Counted from the first letter of the stretch, positions 23,422 to 39,487 are shown. The stretch: DNA of 64,000 nucleotides from Coffea arabica (GCF_036785885.1 NC_092316.1:49423001-49487000); one strand, 5' to 3'. Made by a program: numbers and translations. The notes: generated by a model not told the origin, from the sequence alone.

Positions 23422-25572
23422 TCTATATCTATATGTATTGCAGGGGAGGTTTTAATGAAGGCCTCCTGGATGGCTTCCAAATCTTCCATACTTTTTTTTA
23501 ATTTAAAAAATTTTTCATTTATTTTAATACATAAATTCAATTAAAAAGTTTGAAATAGTGTGATTTACAACTAATCCTATGACAATTCAAATTTAAAATT
23601 TAAAACTTTCTTTCCCACTTAAAATGATTGCTTAATAAATTATTTATAGTTTGTTTTCAAACTTTAACCCCTTTTTCCTTCCATAAGCAAAGAAAATAAT
23701 TTTGGATAATTTGATTAGTTCATGTTAAAATCATTCACCCCATTACAACTTTATCACTTTAGCCCATTTTATTCCATGATTAATAAGATTGATTTGTCAA
23801 ATCTGAGAAATAATGTGATTAGTCTCATTTTTTAATCATTTATATAGTAACATTTTTAACACTGTCCTTTCAGATATATACATAGATTTGTCAAACATTC
23901 ACATAACATATCCAATTATAGCCATTCTTTAACCATTTTATCTTCTGCAACTAAATTAATTTCTTTTAGCTTTAAACTTATCCTATTAGATGATGATTCC
24001 AACCAATGAAATAAACATTCTAACATACAATGTCACTCAGATAATTTTTTATATGCGCAAAACTTCATCTGGATAATTTCACATATAATGCGTATATCAA
24101 AAAGTGCACCTAAAACAAAATTTTGATATGAATTATAAATTAATAAAAGGGGCATTTAGATGGTTGTTTTTTGGAGTGTTTATCAAAAATTTTAAAACAA
24201 ATATTTGTTTAAACGATTATCTTGGGTGATCATCACAAAAATTAGTAGTATTTCACCAAAGTTATGCCCAATTATTTTTCCTTCATGACTATAATTCTAA
24301 CTCTTTATTTGAAAAAAAAAACTTGAAAAGTGAGGTAATGAATCTTAAATGATAAAAGGAATAGAAAGATTGGAGTATGGGACCAAAAAGGGTAAAAATA
24401 AGGTAATGAATCCTAAATAATAAAAAGAGTATAAAGATATGAGTATAGGATTGGGAAGGGTAAAGTCAAGTAAGCTATAGTTGTGGGTTGGGAAGAAACT
24501 ATCAAAATAGATGATTTATGTGGGTTAAATGGATATAATTTTATATGATTTTAATTATCTTACCCATTTACAATCCACTGCAAACTTTTATTTATTTTTT
24601 CCCATATTCTTTGAGCAACAAAATAATATATCATTGTAATCAACAAAAATAAGAACACATTGCATTAATAAATAAATTTTTACCTAAAAAATTACACAGA
24701 AGAACCCATAGTGGTGATCATAAGGAGTTTTAATTTTGTTACTCTACAAGAATCTCAAAATAATTAAGGGATGAGTGAAGAAATCAATTTATACTTAATG
24801 AGTTAATTAAAACTTTGAAAGAAGGGAGCGAGGAAGTAGGATAAAATTTAACAAAAATTAAAGAACAGGAAAAGAATGTTAAATATGGCTTTGCAAAAAG
24901 TAGAATATAATTATTGAATTTGTTACTAATGAATTTTAATCTAAGTCTAATTTAATTAGGTCTAAATAGGCAGTCCCAATCTATCCATTTAATAGCCATT
25001 AATTAATGAGTTTAACTGGGTTACTCATTTAAAGTTAATAAAATTGCATACCTATACTTATTTGTTAAAGAGCAAGTTGAAAAATTGGCCATTATTTACA
25101 ACTATATATAGAGAGTAACAGGATATAAGATAAATAAGGTGCAAAATTGGATAAAAGATTACATAATTTGATAGAAGCAAGGTAGAGTAAAGGAAAGGTA
25201 GAGTTTGTAGAAGAGAGAAGTGTTGGAGGGATATGGAAAGTTGGATTAAAAAGATGAGGAAGAGAGTAATGAAAAGTAAGGAAAAGTTAACGAGAAGTAG
25301 CACGGAAAAAGAGAACATGGTAGGGAGGGGTAACATTTTATACTTGGTGTGTTTTTAGTATTTCTTTAGATATTTTTGTGACCTTTGTTCATATTTTTTA
25401 ATATACGGTAAGGTTTTAGATAAGGTACATAAATACAATATAAATTAGATACTAAAATAGTACTTTTTAAAAATTTTTTTAACCTTTTTTCATGTAACTA
25501 ATATAAATAATTCATTTATTATTATTATTATATTAAACATTAATCCGTGCATTGCACGGGTCGCAGTACTAG
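23422..25572 (+). mobile_element. Nonautonomous Helitron, plus orientation
   Basis: The 5' end TCTATATCTATATGTATTG follows an A at 23421. The 3' end has the hairpin CCGTGCATTGCACGG (25545-25559), ten bases, then CTAG at 25569-25572, followed by a T. TC start, short 3' hairpin, CTRR end and insertion between A and T without duplication are the Helitron signature. The interior is AT-rich without Rep/helicase coding. The same 5' terminus occurs on the Helitron at 30426-33671, so they are one family. Confidence 0.8.
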
Positions 25573-27405
25573 TTCTCTTCTATTTCAGATTTCGTCTGTA
25601 TACCGTACATCTCCAATACAAGCGTTCTCGAATTATTTCATCCCATGGAATAGTAATTAAATTGGCTCTTAAAACATTCCAATGGCTTTTGGCACAAAGT
25701 TGATTAGTAAATTCATTGTCACAGGAGTCACTTACTAAAAATATTTAGGCATTCTGAATTCAAATAAAATTGATTATCAGGCAAGTAGTGTTTTAACTTG
25801 TAATTGGTTTCTATCTTGGATTACAACAAAACCATATTGTAGAAAATTATTCCAAAGAATCTAAAACTTTTAAACAAGCGCGCTATAAACCTCTATCATT
25901 AATTAGATTTGGCTAAGTCTCAATACCATCCAGATTTAAGTGGAAGACTTGTCCAAAATGTTGGTTGAGAACTCTTTTTCTGTTTGGTATACGCCCTTTT
26001 AGCATTAGGCAGGAAAACTCATTTTTCCACACGCCAAACTCTTTACTGAAAACTCATTTTTCCCCATTTCCAATTCTAAATGTTTCCAATTCGAAATGAT
26101 TAAGTATTCTTGCTTATACACGATTGATTATTTTAGGTGACTATAGATTTTGATTATTAATAATCAGTTTTTTGAGATGTTCTCGTTTGCTTTTGTATGC
26201 AGATTATAGGTTTTTTAATAATAAAAAAGGTAAAATCTATAATCACCCAAATTTTTGTTGATTCTGGTTATTCTCTATAATCGGATTTTACCAAATTTAA
26301 AGCAAACGAGAAGGCCTACGTGTGGAGATATCTTAACTACCCATCGAAATTTAAGATCTTTAACATTAGATGACACCAGTCACGAACCTGTCGGGCGTCG
26401 AATAATTCCAAGGGAGGCATTTGTTAATTTATGCACACAACAAAAATTACATAGAAGATCACCAAACTATTCAAATGACGATTATAGTGTAAAACAATTT
26501 GAATGAGCCCATGAATAAATAATTTTGCAAACGGAAAGATTGATATTACCCTTCTTGTGGCCTAAATTGTATTCACCATGCAAAATGATTATGAATTGTA
26601 AATTCTCTAAGACAATGTAAAGAATAATTTTCGTACCACAATCAATAGTTTAAAAGGGAAGGAAATTAGTGAGGCATTGGGTTTAAGCCTCAAGAATTTT
26701 TTAAAAAATTTTTAATAAAAATAAAAACAAATATATCTTCTTTTAAGGGGAAACTCCAAATCTTACCCAAAAAAAAAAGGGTGAACGGCACACTTCAAAT
26801 CATCTGTCTAATACCTTATCCAAATTCTCTGTTTAATTCAAAACTACATCATTGTTTTTATAAAATTGAAAAGTGATCACTTTGTTTTTCATCTTTCTGA
26901 GCATCTCCCAGTCCTCTTTCAAGTTGTACTCTTTTAACGAGTTGAACTCTTTTTAGGATTATTAACTTTTTTTTTAATGCTCTTCTATCCTAATCTACAC
27001 CTTCTTCACCCTCAATTGTTAGATACAGGATTCGAACATTACCTTAAGATAACAAAAAAAAAAAACGAGGAAGAAATCATCTATTTGTCTACTGCATTGG
27101 TGATGAAAAAATTCCTAATGCTTGCTTCTTCGTTAAGCCTTATTGCTACATATAGCAGTCCATCGCCGAAGCAATGTATGCCATTTCTTGTTGAAACTGC
27201 ACGTATTCAAATATTCGTAGACTTGACATTGTACTAAAAAGGACTCAGTGGATTTCTAGGTAATTAGAACTTTTCTCTTTCTTTTTTAGTTTAAGAGAGA
27301 TATTAGAACTTACAATAAAAAAAAAGGGAAAGGGACATTTTTACGAGTGAAAAAACCCCTAAAGTAATAGTAATGGCATTTGGTAGTGTTTTATGCTGTA
27401 TAAAA
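25573..27405. other. Intergenic, small inverted repeat inside
   Basis: No gene seen. A perfect 14-bp inverted pair TTCTCGTTTGCTTT (26180-26193) and AAAGCAAACGAGAA (26299-26312) brackets about 105 bases and may be a tiny MITE. Short frames at 26255-26506 and 26977-27237 have no recognised domain. Confidence 0.5.
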
Positions 27406-28439
27406 TCTCTCATATCTATCTTGTATATAAGAAGAAAGGGAGGTTTAGTTCTTTGCCTTCCTTGTTGCCACTTGGCTTCCTAATAATTTGACAAGTTGCA
27501 TAACTCTATTATTTTTCTTGCACATGGTTTTTCTTGCCTCTTGCATATCGCTTTTTTTTTTTTCTGCTCTTTCTTCTTGTCAAACTGAGCAAGTCTGGCT
27601 CCTTTATTATCCTTTTAAACCCAATGAATTTTTTTAACCTTAATTATTTGATTAAGTTAGTGTACTGTCTAATTCATCACCATTAGATTAGTTTTAATAT
27701 ACTAATACTACATTACAACCCTTGGATCAATTTTCATTCTATTCTAATTGTCTACATATTATATAAGAAGACATGAGAATTTAATGTAGCACTCCCATTT
27801 CTTGACACATGACATAACTCTCCTTCTAAAAATCTATGATATTTCTCCTATTTTTTTATCTCCCTACTTCTATCTTGATGGATCAAGACAAAAGATGTAC
27901 CATACAAGATAAGACAAAAGATTTCAATTGCAAGTCATTTTGCATAACTACAAGAACTTGTATTGTTTTTATATATTGTCTAATTTATGACTATAGAATC
28001 AAGCTTTATAGATTAATGAAAAACTTTTAATCGTTGGATGTTGATTAATTATGTTTGATTAGTAGCTAACCAACTTACCAACTATTACATTTAAACAGCT
28101 TCTTTATGTAATCAATTAAAGTCTCTTTTTCTATTTCTTTATAAATTGTTTCTAAAAGTTGCACAGAAAAATCAGGTTTCTTCCTTCCCAATTGTATTCA
28201 ACTGTGCACCTGTTTCATTGCTTGCCTTCATTAACTTCAAGATCAGTTATGGATTTAATAGATGCTATGTTTATTGTCTCCTTGATTTAGAAGAGCTAAC
28301 TTCATAGATGGAATTTCTTCTGATGCTCAATTTTTCTCATATTTTTGTTTATTATGTACCAAAAAGTTTTGCTGTTATATGTTCAATTAAGTTATGAAGG
28401 GCGCCAAGGCTGTGCCTCGCACAGCCGAGATACCTCTAG
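27406..28439 (+). mobile_element. Nonautonomous Helitron, plus orientation, 1.0 kb
   Basis: The 5' end TCTCTCATATCTATCTTG follows an A. The 3' end has the hairpin GGCTGTGCCTCGCACAGCC (28408-28426), then GAGATACCT and CTAG (28436-28439), then a T. The interior is AT-rich and pyrimidine-rich and non-coding. Its termini differ from the 23422-25572 family, so it represents a second Helitron family. Confidence 0.75.
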
Positions 28440-28507
28440 TATATATTTTAAGAAGAGGGGGGGGGGGTGAGATACTGTAGCACCCTCTCCTTGAGACACG
28501 TGGGCTT

Positions 28508-28680
28508 CCTTCTGCTAAAGGCGTGGTTTTTGATGGTACCTGATTCTATCAAACTGTAAACCGTTAATGTTGTCCGCTTCCTTTTCTAACAATCACCATC
28601 AATAAAAGGACTTGGAGACCTTGGGTGTTGAACTTAATTTGAACTTGTCTACCTGTATATCTCATTGTCTACATGTGAAT
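28508..28680. repeat. Dispersed repeat, copy 2 (first copy at 16380-16560)
   Basis: Starts CTTCCTTCTGCTAAAGGCGT and ends TCTACATGTGAAT, in the same order as the first copy. It begins about 70 bp after the Helitron end at 28439. An 11-G run lies just before it (about 28456-28466). Confidence 0.7.
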
Positions 28681-29300
28681 TAGTAGGATGAGTAGGGTAG
28701 AATCTGATATCCGCTGGTACTCAATTCGATGGTTAACCCAATTAGATGACCGATGAGTAATCGTTAGAGTTTGACATTGACGAGGGATAATCGATGAATA
28801 ATCTGATAGGATTTGGTAAAAGAATGAACAGTTGAGATTTACTTGACCCAATATCATAGACGGCTATGATTGAGGAATTCATGTACCGCATTGTACTACA
28901 TCACAAATAGTTTGTCGGAGCGGGAGCGAACTGTTTGTTGTCTATGGTTCATGAAGCGAACTTTCCGACCCCCTATAGTTCGCAAAACGAGCGGCGTGGG
29001 CCGGATCCTTTTTAATGTTCATGCATTAATTGGGCCAATTAAATTGGTCCAATAGAGTGCATAAATTACTGTTTCACATTGGAGAGAGAAGGCAATCTAC
29101 TGGAGATGATAGGACAGAAATTGTTGCTAATTGACGTAAAAGTTATGCCATGAAACATCCTGATATAAATTGGAGTATGTTTTGACGGAGTTGCTTCTTG
29201 TTGTGTTGGAAAATGGCTAGTCATAGCGTGAAAAGATATTATGCTCCCGGGACTCCCATGAGGCCCACAATTTGAAGACGGTGGCTGTTTAGCAGCATGA
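28681..29300. other. Unassigned intergenic sequence
   Basis: Slightly less AT-rich than its surroundings. Frames on both strands (28669-28857 minus, 28870-29055 plus, 29066-29416 minus) have no domain I recognise. It may hold a decayed gene, but I cannot support one. Confidence 0.4.
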
Positions 29301-29308
29301 GTTTCATT

Positions 29309-29873
29309 TAGGAGTGTGAATCGAAATCGAAATCGGTAATTCGAAACTTTGAAATCAAAATTTTTTGAAATTTTGGTATCAAAATTTTCGACCGATTTCG
29401 ATTTTGAATCCACCAATTTCGATTTCGAATTCGGTAAATTCCGATTTCACCGAATTCATGAATAAAAAAATTATTATTATTATTATATAAATATTATATT
29501 ACATATATATATAAAATATTATATATATGTGTGAAAATGAAATTGAAATCGAAATAGGAATTCCGATTTCATCGAATTCATGAATATAAAAATTATTATT
29601 ATAATATAAATGTTATATTATATATATATATATATGAAAAACATATTTGAGATCGAAATAGGAATTCCGATTTCCGATTTCGATTTCGATTTCGAATTCA
29701 CACAATTCGAAATCGGAATTTCTGATTTGAAAAATCTCGTTATCGAATTCGACCCGAATTCGATCAATTTCAAATCGAAATTTCGATTTTCATTCCAAAT
29801 TACCGATTTCGAATTTCCGAATTCATTCAAATTCGGTTGATGAATCAGAATTTTTCGATTTTGCACACCCCTA
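29309..29873. mobile_element. hAT-type MITE with ATCGAA hexamer arrays
   Basis: The left end TAGGAGTGTGAATCGAAATC faces a right end, GATTTTGCACACCCCTA. TAGGGGTG-type ends are common in plant hAT elements; the large hAT at 33808-39479 starts TAGGGGTGGAG. The subterminal parts are built from repeated ATCGAA/TTCGAT hexamers on both sides of an AT core with TATATA runs. Flanking octamers GTTTCATT and ATTCCGTT agree at 5 of 8. Frames over this region read as Ser-Lys or Phe-Asp repeats and are not proteins. Confidence 0.7.
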
Positions 29874-29881
29874 ATTCCGTT

Positions 29882-30425
29882 GGCAGTGCATGGCCAATGT
29901 TGGGAAGACGTGTGAGGTTGTTTGTTCGCTGTAGGAAGCACCGTTCACACGGACGAGCATTGTGGATGAGACCTTCGATCTTAAATATGGCGTGGCTAGT
30001 AATACCATTTGGTATGATTACATGAACCTGCCGCAATTGGGACAAGGACTTAGTAATAGGTATGGCAAAAAGCGCAAAGTGGCCTCCATAAACATCGATG
30101 AAAGCGTGTTAATAGGTAGGAATCCTACTTTAATGGATGACGGAACTGCAGCCAAACATGATGTCCTCATTGATTGGGCCTCTTCATTGTTCTAGATCGG
30201 AAGCTTAGCGACCAACATAAGCCATATGTGTTCAGTGAGGTCAAGGGAACTCACGGATCTAAAGCGGATCTTACACGTTTGTTCCGATATGCTCAGTAGA
30301 TTTCGCATGTTGAAACAGGAGAAGATTGTTGTGAGGAGTTCTAATCATGGGAGTCGGATATCCATAGACAGAGACGTTGCATTACGATTGGATATTGACT
30401 CAACCTATTCACTTGTACAACTTAA
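29882..30425. other. Unassigned sequence with open plus-strand frames
   Basis: Frames 29962-30195 and 30226-30429 on the plus strand are less AT-rich than surrounding DNA and contain plausible protein sequence, for example TAAKHDVLIDWASSLF and SISIDRDVALRLDI-like text. I do not recognise a family, and stops separate the two frames. It could be a gene relic split by the neighbouring hAT MITE and Helitron. Confidence 0.3.
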
Positions 30426-33671
<3,246 letters not shown>

Positions 33672-34662
33672 TTTTCTAATACAGTTGAAGAAACATGGAT
33701 TAGAATGCACAAAGGATATTTAATTGAATAACTAATTTATCACATGATAACTATCCCCTGTTACATGGACAAGCGCAGCAGAACTTAAAGAAATATATGA
33801 TTGGGCCTAGGGGTGGAGCTGAGTCGAGGAGCTCGACTCGAGCTCGATATGTACTCGGTCAGAAGCTCGAGCTCGAGCTCGCTTAATCGAGTTCGATCTT
33901 GATCTCGAGCTACTCGATAGAGCTATCGAGTCTAGTTCGAGCCCATAAATTTGATACTCGAAAGCTCGACGAGTTCTATCGAGTATCGCTTAAAATATTT
34001 TAAAAATTATATATTAAATTACTAATATAAGTAAATAAATTCTGAGGAATAATTATGGGTGAAGTGATAATTATACTAAAAAGAATAGTCAACATTCAAC
34101 AAGTTCCCACTTCTCGCCCAGAGTCCCCAGACTTCCCATCAAGCCTTTCTAGCCTTTCTAGCCTTTCAGTCAGTTCCCACTTCCCAAGTTCCCATTTCCC
34201 ATCGAGCCTTTCTTACTCTCTCTGTTGCTAGCTCGTTGAAGCTTCCCAGAGCAACTATTGATTTGCTTATCCATCACCGGTAGCTTTTGAATCCGCCTAT
34301 AAGTTCAGAATCTCCTTATCTCCTTTTCAAATTTATGTATTAAGCATGCGGGTAAGAACTTGGTTGTATTATGTATTAAGTATTTAAGCATACTGGTATG
34401 GAAAACGTGAGGAAAATTTGTATTTTAAGCTTTTTGCTGAAATTGTTGGTTACTGTATTTAGATTTGGTCACCACAACCCGTGCATCTGATATGAAAGCC
34501 TCCTCGTCTTCTCCGACCTTTTATTTTTTCTTCTCCTTCTCTTGAATCTCTGCCACCCACTGGCTGTTTAGTGAAGAGTCTTCAAAGAGAGAATTTGGGT
34601 TAAAGATTGATTGTTATTGCTGTCTTTCTGTGCAATTTCTCATAAATTGGATACGAGCAAGG

Positions 34663-35950
34663 TTTTTTTTTTTTTTTTTTGCTAGAGGAATCACTTGTTT
34701 TCTCTTGAGCCTGTTGGCAAAGGTCTGAATGCTGCCAAAACCACAGATATCTTGCACATAAGGAACCCAACCATCCCAAAAATAGGGTCGTTTGGTGTCA
34801 ACACCCCGGCAGCATCTCCTGAGATGTATCTTGCAGCAATAACAGCTAATGCAAAAGCCAAAACCAAGCTTGTTAGTGAACCTCTAGATTTTCCCAGTAT
34901 TTGACCAAAGTTTTCCATCCTGTTTGTTGGAACAATTTCTGCAGCCGGTAATCCATCAATCGACCTTTGCAATAACAGTAGATATAAGAACCCTCCAATC
35001 CCACCTGTTAAGAATGCTAATGCAGCATTTTCTCCAAGTGAGAATGAGGCAATTGAGGAACCAGTAAGGATAAGCATTGCATCATAAAGCAACAACGAAA
35101 ATTTCAAGTCTGCATATTCCTTCATGCTTTCTTCACTAGATAAACTCTGGCCAGGGTCTAAGTTCTGCCATGGAAAAGTCATTAGCTTCACCAAGTAGTA
35201 TATCCTCAAGGCCAAAGTCATATTGGAAACCCCTAAACTGCACAGGATTCTTGTCAGTTTCAGTTGACGGGGTTTGATGCTGACAAATAATAGTTAAGCT
35301 CATTTGTCCTAATCTCCACTGACCTGTCATTGGCAACAAGAGGATTATGGAGATTGCAAGTGTCTAACATAGCCAAGGCACGTCAACAGCATGATACCCA
35401 GCAAAAGCTAAGAAACAACCATATTGATTAATGAGCATTGCTGATTTCATATTGTTCATGTTTCTAAGAATGGAACTCCTAAAGTTTTTCTTCAGTACGT
35501 GTCATCTGACCTCCATGTTAGCATATCTAGAACAATATTTGAACTTTCTATATTTGGTTTAGTTGGTCCTAGCTAACAAAAGTATAAAGTTAGGGATGAA
35601 GCAACACAAGTATAAGGGCACGTATGTATTGATTTGCCAAGTATGATAAAAAGTAGGGATGAAGCAACACAAGTATGAAATTTCTTTTCCCTTTAGCGTA
35701 AGTCAAAAGATATTTGAGACAGTTGAAAGTTGTTTTTATTTTAAGCCTTTGAAAAAAATGTAGGAAGAGTAGATCATAGCATTTGATTACTGTGATTAAT
35801 ACAGATTTATACATTTGTTGATGATCAAAGTGTGATTAATGAAATGTGGCAGGTTTAATCTTTTCATTACTGAAAAGAATTATCAGCAAAACCTCAAAAA
35901 TGTATTCTTTATTTAATTCATATGCCTAAAACTTCTCTAAATAATTATCA
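34663..35950 (-). pseudogene. Probable retrocopy of a four-helix membrane protein gene
   Basis: On the minus strand, 35221-34691 is open for 176 codons. It holds four hydrophobic segments, for example YDAMLILTGSSIASFSLG, ALAFLTGGIGGFLYLLLLQ, SLVLAFALAVIAARYI and FGMVGFLMCKISVVLAA. The stop TGA is followed after 10 bases by A18 (plus 34663-34680). The octamer GAGCAAGG followed by a T run flanks the block at 34655-34662 and 35951-35958, which fits a retroposition duplication. The 5' half (35222-35950) is AT-rich and intron-like, so the copy may be partly unspliced; the coding part may start after an acceptor TCCATGGCAG near 35168. The protein looks like a conserved plant, perhaps plastid, membrane protein, but I cannot name it. 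Confidence 0.55.
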
Positions 35951-36128
35951 GAGCAAGGTTTTTTTTTTTAAATAGTTTTGTTTATACCCTAAAAGTCTCT
36001 AAAATTCATGGTGAAAGCCTCCGTTAATGGATGTGTCTTTCTTTAGCTTGAAAATTTCCTTGCCCTGATTTGAAAATTTGTTATCTTTCTTTAGCTTGGA
36101 GCCTTGGACTGCATGTGTTTATGGATTG

Positions 36129-38427
36129 ATGTCAACCCAAGACAAGGGCAGTCAACCCGAGATTTCTTGTATCCCACTGGTTTCCAATGCTGATTCATGT
36201 ACTCCATTGATATTGGACAACCCAATTTATGTCTCCAATGAGTCAACGATGAATCCAGGAAACGTGATGACTAGTCCAATTACACAAAGTACTCCTTTGG
36301 GTAATATACAAGAAGGACAAGAAGTTGTGGTTGCTGACGATAACAATGAAGAAGGAGAAAATGATAAATTAGATGAAAATGATGAATTCCATATTCCAAA
36401 ACGGAATAAAACTTCTGAAGCTTGGGAGGACTTCAACGAATTTGAAGAAAATGGCAATTACTATGCCATTTGCCGTTACTGCAATAAAAAGCTATCGAGG
36501 GATAAATCAAAGCAAACAACTAGCTTGTGGCGGCACCGAAACTCATGTCCATCTAGAAAAGCAAGTTTAAGACAAGCTGCACAACAAACGAAACTGAACT
36601 TTCAGCCGGCTGATGATGCATTTCCTACTATACCATCTTTGCATACTGGAAAATTTGACATGGAGAAAATGAGAGAAGCCGCTGCATATTGGATTGTGAT
36701 GCACGAACATCCCTTCACCATTCTTGAAGAAGAAGGTTTGAATATTTTCCTAAAGCGTGGCATGCCCGAGTGGCAAAAGATCACTAGAGGAGTAGCAAAA
36801 AGTGATTGTGTGGCAGTCTATGAACTTGAGAAAAGAAGCTGAAGAACAAGTTGAGAAATGTGAAAAAGGTGAGCCTCACAACCGATCTTTGGAAATCCAA
36901 AAATCAAAAGATCGAATATATGGTTATTACTGGCCATTGGATTGACTTGAATTGGAAGCTACAAAAGAGAGTGCTCAACTTTGTTCACATGCCACCTCCT
37001 AGACGAGGGGTTGAGATTGCTGCTTCACTCTTCAAATGTGTGAAGGATTGGGGTATTGAGCAAAAAATACACACAATTTCAGTTGACAATGCTTCGGCCA
37101 ATGATGTGGCTATTAGAGTTTTGCGGGATGATTTTAGTAGATCGAAGAAGCTATTAGGTGGCGGCAAGTTGTTTCATGTTCGATGTTGTGCGCATATTTT
37201 GAATCTTATTGTTCAAGTCGGCCTTTCTGAGATTGCGGACATTGTAAACAAAATTAGAGACAGCGTCGATTTTGTCAATCGCTCGAAGACCAGATTATTG
37301 TTGTTCGCTGAGATTGCACAACAACGTCAAATACCCGGGAGGAAGTTGCTTTATGATTGTCGAACAAGATGGAATGTCACCTTCGAAATGCTAAGCTGTG
37401 CTATGAAGTTCAAAGATGTTTTTCCTCGTCTTCAAGATAGAGATCCACTATATGATTCCTGTCCAGCTTATGAGGATTGGGAAAAAGTAGAAAAAGTGTG
37501 CTCTGTGTTAGAGAAATTTTGGGCAGCCACGCATGTAATATCCGGGAGTGAATATCCTACGAGCAATTTGTTCCTTCAAGAGATTGTGAAAATTAAGAAA
37601 GTCTTAGATTCTCGAGCGAATGATGAAATTGACTTCATCCGAGCTATGATTAGAAAGATGAAGGCCAAGTTCGACAAATATTGGGGCGAATGCAATTTGT
37701 TAATGGCTATTGCTGCCATTTTAGATCCAAGGCAGAAAATGAGAGTTGTTGAGTTCGCCTTCCCTCAAATGTTTCCATCTTTTGAGGCACAAGAAAATAT
37801 TTGCAGCGTGAAGAAAGCTTTATTTGAGCTTTATGATGAGTATGAAGATTTGAATGCAACTGGAAATGAAAATGCAGTCCACTCATGTGCTTCAAAAGGG
37901 CCACAAAAAAATGCAACATCTTCTTTTAGGTGGGTTGACTTTGATGAGTACTGTGATGAAATGGAGACTACCAAGCCACAGAAATCTGAATTGGTGGATT
38001 ATTTAGAAAAGGCTCGCCTAAAGACTGGTTCCAACCCAAATGCCTATGATTGTTTGGAGTAGTGGAAAAGCAATAGGGTTGCGTATCCAATATTGTCCGA
38101 AATGGCGGCTGACATCTTGGCTATTCTTGTAACTACAGTGGCATCTGAGGCCACATTTAGTGCCGGAACTCGAGTTATTGATAGCTATCATGCTTCCCTT
38201 CATCCAGATACGGTTCAAGTGTTGTTGTGTGCAGGGGACTGGTGTAGAAAGCTTCACGGGATCTCAAAGAAAGTGAAAGTAAGTTTTATTGTTTTATCAT
38301 TCAACTTTTGTGCCCAAGTTCAACAAGTTATGACTTCTTTTCTTTCTAAATTATTTGCCTTGGGTGGTTTTTATTGTAAATGCAGCAAGCTAAAATAATC
38401 AAAGAAATTGAATTGCCCAAGATTTGA
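36129..38427 (+). pseudogene. hAT transposase, RICESLEEPER type, broken
   Basis: The transposase of the surrounding hAT element. The first part (to 36842) carries a BED zinc finger with CRYCNKK and WRHRNSC. A 1-base loss near 36833, just before the conserved KNKLRNVKKVSLTTDLW, shifts the frame. The middle part (36851-38062) is the RNase H-like core with ISVDNASANDVA, CCAHILNLIVQ and YDCRTRWN, then the segment CNLLMAIAAILDPRQKM. A TAG at 38060-38062 replaces an expected Tyr in LE(Y)WKSN. The C-terminal dimerisation region continues as [16 protein letters not shown] terminal intron (38279-38385, GTAAGT...TGCAG) leads to a short last exon ending at 38427. Start Met is placed at 36129; an upstream in-frame Met exists at 36078. 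Two lesions make it inactive. Confidence 0.9.
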
Positions 38428-39487
38428 AGATCTATTGCAAAGGGCTCATTTTGAATCAGGTTTGGCATTGTGGTTATCTAGAGTTCTCGATAATTTTGTA
38501 CCTTAATTTGATTCATTTTTTGTCTTTGGTGATATTTGATAGGACTTATATATTTTTGGTTGGCAATAGGTGTTAGAAACTTGGAATTTTGGAATCTGAA
38601 CTCTATGCAGATAACATCTCAAATGACTTGTCTCAAATCTATACAACTATAGTGAATTTGGTGACTTTTTTACTCAAGCGAACTTGACAAACTGTGGTTG
38701 CCAGTTGTGTTTTGACTTTTTTGACTCAAATCTGTACAACTTTGGTGAATCTGGAGATTTTTTTTGACTGTTGACAAGCTGTGGCTGCCAAGTTGTGTTT
38801 TGACTTTTGACTTTGGACTCAAATCTGCATAGCTATAGTGAATCTGGCGATTTCTTTGACTCAAGTAAATGTTGTATAGCTACTACCAGGTTGTATTTGA
38901 TTTTTGACTAAAATCTGTACATGAGTTGCTGTATAGAATCTTGGCAATGGATCTTAATAGAATGTTGTATACAGAACTTGATCTCAAATCGTACAGAGTT
39001 TAGTGTATTGTGACTAAATGCTATTAATATCAAGTTCTCTATTTCTTTTGCTTACATGGCTATTTTGGCTATTGAGAAACTGTCATTTTTTCTATCATAT
39101 TAACTAGTTTGATATTGTTGCTTTTAGAGTGCTTGAATCACATGGTTGGCAACTTGGCATTTGCGTTGAAATGAAGCAAAATGCATGTTTTAATATGAAT
39201 TGCTATATTGAAGGATAGCACAGTTTTTTGCGCTCAATTTTTGTTGAATTCTGGTCTAAGAAACAAATGTTTTCGAGCTCATTTTACGAGCTTAGTTCGA
39301 GTACTCGAGCTCGAATCTTATACGAGTTCGAGCTCGAGTTATCTTTAATTACATCGAGTCGAGTTCGAGTCTGAAGTTTGAGGCTTGTTCGAGCTCGAGC
39401 TCGAGCAGTACTCACAACCTTCGAGCTTGAGCTCGAGTATGGTACTACTCGAGCTCGACTCGACTCGACTTCACCCCTAATTGGGCC

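Larger units (their letters stand above)
33808..39479 (+). mobile_element. Complete hAT transposon, 5.7 kb, transposase inactivated
   Basis: The ends TAGGGGTGGAGCTGAGTCGA and, inverted, TAGGGGTGAAGTCGAGTCGA form terminal inverted repeats. Both subterminal regions (about 33815-33990 and 39270-39470) are packed with GAGCTCGAG words, likely transposase-binding sites as in other hAT elements. It has a perfect 8-bp target duplication. It encodes a RICESLEEPER-type transposase on the plus strand (36129-38427) and holds a reverse-oriented membrane-protein retrocopy at 34663-35950. The transposase is broken, so the element is no longer autonomous. Confidence 0.92.
33800..39487. repeat. 8-bp target duplication of the hAT element
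   Basis: ATTGGGCC occurs at 33800-33807 and again at 39480-39487, exactly outside the terminal TAGGGGTG and CACCCCTA. The match is perfect, which points to a fairly recent insertion. Confidence 0.9.

Noticed and set aside
29610-29941. Frames with Ser-Lys or Asp-Phe repeats
   Set aside because: They are translations of the ATCGAA/TTCGAT hexamer arrays of the hAT MITE.
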